A DNA stretch of 55,422 nucleotides from Fusobacteriaceae bacterium (GTDB lineage Bacteria; Fusobacteriota; Fusobacteriia; Fusobacteriales; Fusobacteriaceae), in the NCBI GenBank assembly GCA_031289425.1, contig JAITPM010000040.1, forward strand, positions 1-55,422. The letters run 5' to 3'. This document shows positions 30,028-40,900 of this stretch, piece after piece. Numbering within the stretch: the stretch's first letter is position 1; each line of letters begins with the position of its first letter. Position numbers and translations under genes: made by a program. The notes beneath the pieces are model-generated. The model was not told where the DNA came from. It saw only the letters and a program-made list of their open reading frames with translations, and made no database searches.

Positions 30028-31260
30028 ATGACACAATTGATTGTGGTCTTGTTAGCAATGGCTTGCATTCCAATATTGCTTCGATTTAAATTGTCTGTTG
30101 GCTTGACTTTGATTATTTTGGGAACAGCAATTGGTATAGCCGGAAGAATTCCAGTATCGATGATTTGGGGATCTTTCGCAGATGTATTTCGCAAATGGCA
30201 AATATTTTCTTCGGTTCTTATAGTAATTGAAATCGGGATGTTGGGAGCATTAATGAAGCAATATGGAATACTGAAACGGATGGAAAATGCCCTACGCAAA
30301 TTAGTTCCCAGTGACAGAGCAATTATTATGCTGCTTCCGGCAATGATCGGAGCACTGCAAGCACCGGGTGGAGCAGCTCTATCGGCACCATTTGTCGATA
30401 CTCTCGGGACAGAGATGGGTCTTACACGTGCACAACGCTCAAACGTCAATGTTGTTTGCCGTCATATACTTTTGCTCTTGGTACCTTATTCAGCAAATTT
30501 GGTTATTGCTCATAATTTGGCACCGAAAATGAGTATTCTACATTTGGCATTGATGAATTTGGGTTTTGTGATTCTGATGCAAGTAGCCGGGTATTTATTT
30601 ATCCTGCGTAAGAGCAAGCATATTGAGATTGAAAAAGTAAATGGAAAAGAGTGGTTAAAAGCTTTGTGGGAATTTATGTATACTTTCTTTCCTGTATATT
30701 TAATCGTTGCGCTTAAAACGATTTTTAATATGAATTATGCAATCGCCATTTTATTTTCTATGGTAGCAGTATTTTTCATGAGTGATAAGAAAGATTTTAT
30801 AAAAAACTTTATACAAAGTATCAATAAACAAGTGGCTCTTATGATTATTGGGGTTTTTTTCTTTCAGAATATAGTAGGAAATTTATCTAATATGATGGAA
30901 TTTTTCAAAAATCTCTTTACCAGCCAATCCCAATGGATGTTTTTGGGATTAATTGCTCTTGTGGGAACAGTATTTGGTCTTGCGACGGGTCTTATGTATC
31001 TGTCTATGGGAGTTTTGATCCCCATTGCCATGAGTCTTCCATGGGCTTCAGAAACTGCAAAGGAGATCGCTTTTTTCTATACGGTTTGTTGGTGTTTTGT
31101 GGGCTATCTTTTTTCTCCGATTCATCTTTGCCAACTTCTAAGTGACCAGGTAATAGGTTGTACTGTAAAAGAGCGTTATCAGAATTATATTCCAATGTTA
31201 ATTGCCTTACCGGTTATTTTGATATTTCTTTATTTTGCATATAATTTAGTTTTAGCATAA
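30028..31260 (+). CDS. DUF401-type membrane transporter-like protein
   Basis: Polytopic 410-aa protein; LLPAMIGALQAPGGAALSAPFVDTLG and Gly/Pro-rich transmembrane segments. Confidence 0.7.
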   Translation: MTQLIVVLLAMACIPILLRFKLSVGLTLIILGTAIGIAGRIPVSMIWGSFADVFRKWQIFSSVLIVIEIGMLGALMKQYGILKRMENALRKLVPSDRAIIMLLPAMIGALQAPGGAALSAPFVDTLGTEMGLTRAQRSNVNVVCRHILLLLVPYSANLVIAHNLAPKMSILHLALMNLGFVILMQVAGYLFILRKSKHIEIEKVNGKEWLKALWEFMYTFFPVYLIVALKTIFNMNYAIAILFSMVAVFFMSDKKDFIKNFIQSINKQVALMIIGVFFFQNIVGNLSNMMEFFKNLFTSQSQWMFLGLIALVGTVFGLATGLMYLSMGVLIPIAMSLPWASETAKEIAFFYTVCWCFVGYLFSPIHLCQLLSDQVIGCTVKERYQNYIPMLIALPVILIFLYFAYNLVLA

Positions 31261-31286
31261 TAATTATAAAATAGAATAACGCCTTA

Positions 31287-31326
31287 TATCACCGACAGGT
31301 TAAACTGTTGGTGATATTTTTTTATT
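31287..31326 (+). terminator. intrinsic terminator
   Basis: TATCACCGACAG-GTTAAA-CTGTTGGTGATA followed by TTTTTTTATT. Confidence 0.85.
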
Positions 31327-31394
31327 TATTAAAAACCTCGTTTTATATAGTAAACACGATATAAAAACTTGATATTAAAACGATCCAAAAACAA

Positions 31395-31423
31395 TTGACA
31401 TGCGATTATAACTGTGATATAAT
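31395..31423 (+). promoter_or_regulatory. consensus promoter TTGACA-N17-TATAAT upstream of the autotransporter gene
   Basis: Perfect hexamers, 17-nt spacer, TGA before the -10; about 540 nt before the first ATG. Confidence 0.75.
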
Positions 31424-31964
31424 CATTAACAAGATATAATATACATAAGTTATTTGCATTCTATTATTATGCCAAATCAATTTATTATAAATATAGTAGA
31501 TTTTTTAATAAATTGATTTTTATTTTATAAAAACATTATGCATAATTGGATGTAGAAATAATAAGGATGGTGGAATATGGAAAAGTAATTAGAATAATTA
31601 CTATATTTTTTATATTGTAACATTATATAGTGTCATTTGACAAAAGCGCTAATTTTGAATAATTTGAAAATTTAGAGATTTCTTTTATTTTATCAAGCAA
31701 TATTGTAGAAATAGAGCTGTTTATTGCAAAACGAAAATAAATATGGAATTGATATTTTTAAATTTTATTTATTAGTTTTTTTAAATTTATCAATTTATTT
31801 ATTTAAAATATTACGAATTAATCTATTAATTATGGAACATATGGAACATACATAAATATAGATGAGGCATGGAAATCAACAACAATTTTTAATGAAATTA
31901 CAAATAAATTTTGAAATATCAAGGAGGAGTATATTAAATATTTATATATTTATACTACAAGAAA

Positions 31965-34900
31965 ATGATGAAAGAAAATATTAAAACATTAAAATCTTTT
32001 TTAAAAAATAAAAGAATAAAATTTAGTTTGGCCATGTTTACATCATTCATGATTATGGGTGTAAAAAGTATAGTTTTTGCTTCTAGTGTAGATTTGCAAT
32101 CGCAAGTGTATACTACTAAAATTGATTTATTAGAAAAAATAATAGCTCAAAAGGCTGAAGTGAAGGCATTATTAATAGAAAATGAAACAAAATTAAAAAA
32201 AATAAAATCTCAGGAAATATATTTAGTAAGAAAAGGAGAATATTTTTCTAAATCAATATATCCATCTACACAAATATTTTTTACTTACAGTCATTTTGGA
32301 ATTGAAAAGACTTCAAATAGGACAACTAAAGAATTCGGGGAAACTATAGATGCAATAAAAAAATATTATGATACAAAAGGGATAACAAATCCTGACTGGG
32401 TAGTCGGAGAGATAGATAAGATTATGTCCAAAATCGGAAACGGAGTGGGCGCTGATAACGAAGAATTTCGGGAAATAGTGGAAGTTGGTGCTAATATAAA
32501 ACCTATAGAACCTGTGTTACCGTCAATCAATCCGAGCATTTCGGCGAGTGCATCTGCACCGACAGTAAGTCTGGGGATATTGCCTGGTACAGTGAGCCCA
32601 ACTGTGACTACAATACCTAGTGTAAAACCACCAACAGTCCTGCCACCATCATCACCAGGTGGGGTATCAGTGATTGTAACAACACCGACTCCGGTGGAAA
32701 AAATAGTGGTTGCTCCACCGGATATTGTTCCGCCCGATTCACCAACAGATAAAATTATCAATGTAAATCCGCCAGTAACACCGGAAGGATTTGTACCAAC
32801 TACCGTAACAGCACCGACGGCGCCAAGCATACCGGTTATAGTACCACCAACTATCCCAACATTTGCATCAAAAGTTATTTCAGGAGGAAATTCAACTTCT
32901 AATATAATTGATAACAAAAATTTGAGCAATGCTGTCATTGAAATGGTCGCAATCAAGAGTGGAAATTTTAATTTGATTAGAGATACCGAAAATACATGGA
33001 CATATGAGTATACCGGATATGACGGAGCAAATATTTGGGCTGTGGGAAACGCTACAAGTGACACCCATTCATCTGTGGCTTCAGGAAGAACATGGACTGG
33101 TCTGAGCAGGGCATCAACAGATTCTAATGGATCACAATTAGGATTTCAAAAATTAGTTGGTTCTGATGCTCAATCAACAATGTTGAGCAACGCAACATTT
33201 CTTTATACGAGAAAAATGGAAAGCGAAACTTCTAATTTAGGAGAATTTGTTCATTTGGATATTCATGGTGCAGGGTCTGTAGCTAGTCAAAGAACAGGGT
33301 TGGAAACAGGGACTTCTGGCCTCGCCAATCAAGCAGATATTTTAGCCGCTTATGATGATGCGGGGGATAACATTAATTGGACTTATGGAGCAGCTGGATC
33401 AACAAAAAAAACTTCTGATGCATCAAAAAGGTATACATGGATAAATAGTGGCAAAATAGTTATTGAAGGTGGAAATACTTCTGTTACTAATCACTATGAC
33501 CATAATGCTGCCGGTAAAAAAGCCATTGCTATTAATACCGGCGATATTATCTTTCAGCCATATTTTGATGGAAAGAACTATTATCAAAAATATACTTCAG
33601 TTTTTGTAATGTCCCTTGATGGAACAGGTGTGCACCATATAATGTATAATGGAATAACCGGAAGTATTAAAACATATACTGGAACTGCTTCTATTTTCTT
33701 ATCAGGAGCTAGCGGATCAGGGAGACCTCTAAGCATTGTAAACAGAGGAACATTAGAAATGTATGGGAAAAATTCAGCAGGGATTTATCTAAAAACGGGT
33801 TCTGACAATGATTTATACTTTATTACCGAAAACTTCACATTTAATAGTACTACCAACACTGTGACCACAGGAAGTTATCATCCATTAACATTATTTGGAG
33901 ATAGTAGCATAGGACTATACGGAGATGCTACCGCCGGTTCTACAATCGGAAATTTTGCGGTAGACATAGGAGCAAATGGCAAAGGAAATGAACTATTTAC
34001 AACTTCAGCTGTTTCCGGAACCACTAATGGGACGAATTTAACAAATTATGATATCAATTCAGGTGGAAAAAATAGTAATATAGAGGGCTCGTTTGGAATA
34101 ATTGCCAGTGGAGCTCTAAATCTTACCAGTCATCAGATTAGAATATATGACAAGACAGAAAATAATGTTGGAGTATATCCAAATGCTGATATTGCACTTA
34201 ATATTGGTGGTGGAGAAATTTCTTTAAATGGCGGGAATAAAAACATAGGTATATTGATTAATGGTAAGGGAAGTGTTAGTTCTACAGGGAATATATCTTT
34301 GACCGGCGGAATAGGCAACATGGCCGTGTATGTAAAAGGAAATATTTCCGGAATAAATGAGGCTATCACGGTAAATAAGATTATTGCTACAAATACGGAA
34401 GATTCAGTAATAACATATGGGGAAAATGGAGCAAAAATTACAGCAAATGAATTGAACGTAGCATCACATGTAGGTACACATCCGACAACAACAAATAAAA
34501 AAGATACAGGAGCAGTATTTGCGCTAGGAGCCAATACTGTTATTATAATTAATAGAACTATTGTTCCCGGAATGTCTAATATATCTATAACAGGTGAAAA
34601 ATTGGATGATGCTGATAGATATGTAGGATTTGGTATAATGGCAAAAGATGGAGGAGTCATCAATGTCAAAAATAACTACATAAAAGTAGTCAATGGTTCG
34701 ACTGTTGCCGCTTCTATAGGAGCAAATTCTATTATAGATCTAACAGGGGGAATAGTAGAATTTGATGGAGCAGGATATGTTGTTTATTCAGATGGAGTAG
34801 GAAAAATAAATTTGAGTGATTCTAAAATGATACTTAAAGGAAAAGCGACAGCATTTGATTTGGATATGCTGGCTGGAACTCCTTTGATTACTTTGAATTC

Positions 34901-37900
34901 TAATTCTAGAATACATGTAGAATCTAATGATGTGGTTGTATTTAATTTACGAAATGCATCAGGGTTAAATACAAGTGGCTTGGAGTCCAGTATAACGGCA
35001 GCTCTTGGAACTGCTCTTGGGGGCACATCTTTATCTAATCTGATAATTGCCGGTTCCGGAATTGATAGTTATAAAATAGCTGCTGTAGATGGAGGAACTG
35101 TTACTATAGGTAATCTTGATAAGACCGGTACCGGAGTAGTGACAGATACTCAAGCGCAGAAAGATGGGAATTTCTATTATAATAGATTCTTGGGACAAAG
35201 ACTTGTAGCGACAGCAACAAACAGCAATATTTCAGCCATTCTTGATAATGTTCAAGCATCAAAATTTAACAATCAAGTAGTAGGACTGGAGATGAACTCT
35301 AGCAAATTAGCGGTTTCTAATATAGAAACAGGGATAAATTTAGCTAATTCAACTATCATTGCCGACAGAAATGGAACAGGAATGGGTGCTATCGGAGCTT
35401 TTATAAACTATGGAGTCGTATCAATAGATGGAACTAGTTCAATAAAAGTTGAAAAAGAGAGTAATGCTGCAAACGAACAAGGAATTGGGGTTTACGCAGT
35501 TAATGGAAGTGCAGTTACCAATGCAGGTAATATTGAAGTGAGAGGAAATAAATCTATAGGTATTTTAGGAATGGCGTATAGAGAGGCTCCTATAGGATCT
35601 CCAATATTAAATGAATTTGGTACATTAGCACAAGGTCAAGGGAAGGTAAGTATTACTAATCGTGGAAATATAATTCTAGATGGAACAGGTACCATAGGGA
35701 TCTATGCATATAACAATAATATTTCAGGGACAAAAAAAGATACAATTGTAACAAATACATCTACTGGAGTGATAACAGTAGGAAATTCAGCTAGTTCAAC
35801 TACGGCTATCTGTATCTATGGAGAAAAGGCTACTATTTCAAACTTAGGAAAAGTATCAGTAGGAGCTGGAGGAGTAGCTATCTATGCTAAAAATAGTTCA
35901 GAAATAATAAATCTAGGAACTATTAATCTTGGCGGAGATGGAATAGGAGTAATGATGGATGGGACATCAACTATTACTGCTACTTCTGTTATTTTAACAG
36001 GAACCGGGACAGATACAAATGGGAAAACCGGATTTTTCTATAAAGGGAATGGGTCTCAATCTGTAAATCTTGCAATAGATGCTAAAGATTTCGAAAAAGG
36101 AACCGCTATCTATGCTGAGGATATGGATATAACTTCATCCGGAATTTTGAGAATAGGAAAAGACGGAGTAGGGATATTTCTTAAAGGATCTACATCTAAT
36201 ATAGGAACAAATAATGGAACTATTGAGCTCACAACAGGGAAAACTGGGGCTGTCGGCATGTATACAAAGACGGCTAGTCTTATAAATAATACTGGCGGAA
36301 TTATCAATGTAAATAATGCATCGCAGATAGGGATATATGCAGAAGGAGTAAATAATAGAGCAATAAATAAAGGAACGATTAACCTCAAAGTAGATGGAAC
36401 AACAGGGATATTCGTAAAAAATGGTGCAAAAACAGAACTTGCCGGTAATAATATAGTATTTGTAGGAAAATCTAATGTTGGAGTATTCGCAGAAAATGCA
36501 ATAGTTGAAATGTCTGATAATATTGCATATAATCAAAATAATGAAAATAAAAATATTCTTATTTATGGTAAAGATGGAGCTTCTATATCTATTATTTCGG
36601 GAAAGACACTTACAGTGAATGGAAATACAGCGCCTACGACTATCGGACATAAGTCTGTGGGAATTTACCTTGAGAATGCAATATCAACAAATAATTATTC
36701 TGGATTAGGAAATATTTTTGTTCTAAATGAAGCAATAGGAATCTATTCAAAAGGCGAAAATATTCTTGATGTAAATGTAACGGCTACAGGAGATAAAACT
36801 ACAGGTATTTTTATTGAAGGAGCATCATCTATAACAGGAACTGTAACTGCGAGAGGGACATCAACAACCAGTGCTGTAGGAATATATGGCGATGGAGGAA
36901 CAATAAGCGTAATGGGTGCTGGACTTACTTTAAAGACAGACATAGGTAAAGGAACAGGAATGTATCTGACAAATGGTGCTTATGCAGATGGGGGAACAAT
37001 AACTGTAGAAAATACCGCAACGAGTACAAAAAATATAGGAGTATATTATAGCAAAGGAAGTGCTTCCCGAATGATAACAAATGGATCAGCCATTTCTCTT
37101 ACCGGAAGTGACAGTATAGGAATATATGCAGCAGATGGAGTAACAATTACCAATACCAAAAATATTACTTCTACTGCGAGTAAGATCAATAATATAGCAT
37201 CATATGTAGGAGGGGATTCTACTCTGATTTCTAGTGGGACTATTAATGTAAATGATATAGATGGAATAGGAATATATGTAGAAAAAGGAACTGCAGTCAA
37301 TTCTGGAATTATCACTCTTAATGGAACAGCAAGTATTTCGACGACTTCCGTAGTAGGTATAATATCTGAGTCAAAGACAATATCAGATATAGCTTCTGTT
37401 GAAAATACAGGAACAATTAACGCCGGAAACAATCTAGGAATGTATATAGCAGGAGTAGGAGTTAATTTTGGAAAAAATACAGGAAATATCAAAATAACAA
37501 CTGGAACTGGAGTCTATGTCGATGGTTCCGGAAATGGTTTCGATGGAACAGGTGGAAATATTTCATCATCATCAAATGCAATAGGAATATACCTTAAAAA
37601 CACTGATGCAAATAAAATAAAAATAGGAATGTTAAATATAGCGGCAGGTGGAGTAGGAGTATTTGGAGAAAATGCGAAGATAGACTTTGTAGTGGAGACA
37701 TCAGATGGAACAGTAGGCGTTGTAACTAAGGATGGTTCAGTAATATCAAACAATATAACAACAGGAAATGATTCTATAGGTGTATATGTACTAGATAATA
37801 CGATAATATTTAATGGCGTCAATATATTGACAGGAACGAAGGCTGTAGGAACGCCAGTAGGAATTTTATTTGATACGGGTATCACCGGTATAAATAATAT

Positions 37901-40900
37901 GAATGATGTGAATGTAAATGCAAAAAATGGAGTAGGAATATATCTTGGAGGAGCCGGAATGACTCTTACTCATAATGGAAATATAACAACAGAAGGCGGA
38001 ATAGGAATATATGTTTCTGCAGGTAATACATTGAAAACAGGGACATCCATTATTAATATTGATGGAGGAACGGGTGTTTATGTAGATGGAGGAACAGCCA
38101 ATCTTGGTACCACTACAGATGTTTTAACATTCAATTTCTTAATTGGTGAAGGAATAGGCGTATATAATAATGGTGGGACAATTAATCTGGGAAACAATAT
38201 TATATTAACAGGAACGGGAACATTGGCAGCGACAACAAATGGAAGCCTGTCTTCATCAGGAAATCTTTATGTAGGAGAAGGAGCAACAGGAATTCTAGGT
38301 AAATATGATAATGGAGTAGTATCAGGTTCACCTCAAAGTATAACTAATAATGGAATAATAACGGCTATGCATGGTGGAATAGGAATAATAGCGATAAAAG
38401 GTACAACTAATCCCGGAGATACGATAACAATATATAACAATGGAACAATAAACATATCGGAAGTATCAAGGATGAATATACCTTCCATAGGAATATTTAC
38501 TGATGTGGCTGATACAGTGAATACAGGAGTTATCAATGTAGGAAATAATGGAATAGGCATCTATTCCAGTTATAGTGGTGTACTTACATCAATTAAGAAT
38601 GATAATATGACTATGATAGGAACAGATGGAATAGGGGTATATATTAAGGGAGCAACTAATGGATTTATATCGAATAATATCGCTTCTACGAGTTTGAGAA
38701 ATACAGGGGTAGTTCTTGAAGGTATATCAGGAAATATCAATGCAGGAACTATATTTTTAGGGAATGAAAGTGTAGGAGTAATGGCAACAGGAACTTCGAC
38801 TGCTACATTAGACGGAATAATAATAGTGGGAGATAGCAATTCATCTAAGAGTGCTATAGGAATAGTAGTAAATGATGGTTCTACTATAACACTGACTGGG
38901 ACTGTATCTATAACAGGAGGAAATGGAAGTATAGGGGTATATGCTGAAGGTGTAGGGACAACGGTTACGATTCCAAATGCAACTAATATCACTGTGGGAA
39001 CAGATGGAATATATATGTATTCCAAAGATGCCAATCTGAATTTGGCGGGAAATATTACTGCAAATAATCAAATAGGAATAGTAGCAGATGGAGGAACAAT
39101 AAATGTTGGAAATTCAATAATAACAGCACAAACTGGTGGAATAGGAGCATATATAAAAGGAAGTGCACCATCATTTATAGGAACAGCGTTAGCAGTACAG
39201 GCAGGAATTTTATCTAAATATTCGATAGGGGTTTACTACGATGGTGTAATAGGAATAGGAACCGTGCCGGCAATCACACAGACAGGTAACTATACTATAG
39301 GATTAATTCTTAATAACTCAACAGGAACCGTGCCAGGAACGGTCACTATAGGAAATTCCACTACTAATAATCAAGTGGGAGTAATGGCAAAAAATAGCTC
39401 TAATCTCACAGTAACAGGTACAATATCTGTATCCGGAGATAAAAATATAGGAATATATGGAGAAAATAGTCAGATTGCGACAAACAATAATATCACAGTA
39501 TCAAATTCTTTTGAAAGTGCTGATAAATCAACGGTTTCGATAGGAATAACTCTAAATAATGGTTCATATCTAGGTTCAGGAGATTTTTCTATCGGAGATT
39601 ACAGTATAGGAATCTTTGGTAAAGAAATGGCATCAGGAAGTACAATAACTCAAAGTGGTACGACTATGACTATAGGAAAAAATGGTCTGGGTATTTACGG
39701 AGAAGGGAGAGGGAGTATAAATGCTAATATAGGAAATATTATAATAGGGTCAGATAACGCAGTGGGAATATATACTAAAGGAATGGATGCGACAGTAACA
39801 GGAAATATTACTATTGGCACAAATACAAGTATAGGAATCGCAAATAAAGGAAATGGAAATATATCTTATACAGGAAACATGACAATAGCAGATAAGGCAC
39901 CTGCAGCATCAATAGGAATATACAAAACAGATGGAATAGGGACTATCACTACATCAACAGGAAATTGGGCTGTAGGAAATGGGGGATATGGAATATATCT
40001 AAAACAATCAACAGGGCAACAAGCAATTATAAATAATGGTGCTAATATGATATTGGGAACATCATCAGTAGGAATATTTTCTGACGGTATTAATACATTA
40101 AATAATAGCGGAAACATAATAGTAGGAATGACTGATGTACAAGGTGACCATACAAATATACAAAATCATTTGAATTCAGTAGGAATCTATATTGATGGAG
40201 GGACAATAGCATCAAATACGGGAATTATCACTGTTAATCATGACCATTCAGTAGGAATATATGGAAGTGGAATAGGAACAAAATTTACAAACTATGGAAA
40301 TATAAATGTAGATAATGGTGGAGTAGGAATCCTTGTGAGAGATGGTGCAGTAGCTATAAATGCAACAGGAGCAAACATAACATTAGGAAGTACACCCGCA
40401 CCGGCATCATGCAGAGCTATAACAATAGGTATGGCTGCCTATAATGGAAATATAATCAATAATGGAACTGTTATTGTAAACGGCGGCATAGGAATGAATA
40501 TCGGTATTGGTGGTACATTTGAAAATAATGGAACGATAATTCTAAATAACGGAATAGGAATAGAGGGCGCAGGAATAACATCCAATAGTGGAAATATTAT
40601 AGTCAATGGGGGAACAGCAGTGGGTTCAGGTGGTATAGGGACAGCCAATGTAGGGGCTGTAGAAATAAAACCTGATGGTACAATCATAATAAATGATAAT
40701 TATGTATCTATAGGTGGTACACTGTCCGCAGTAGGCGCAATAGTTATAAATGGTGCTTATGCAGATGTCACAACAGGTACGCCATTATTCAATGCACATA
40801 GCGTAAGTGGAGAAGTAAAATTGCTTCCAAATTTTGCTACGACAGGTAATGGAATTTCTTATGAAATAAAGGGTTTTGTAAATATGGCTCATGGAATTAT

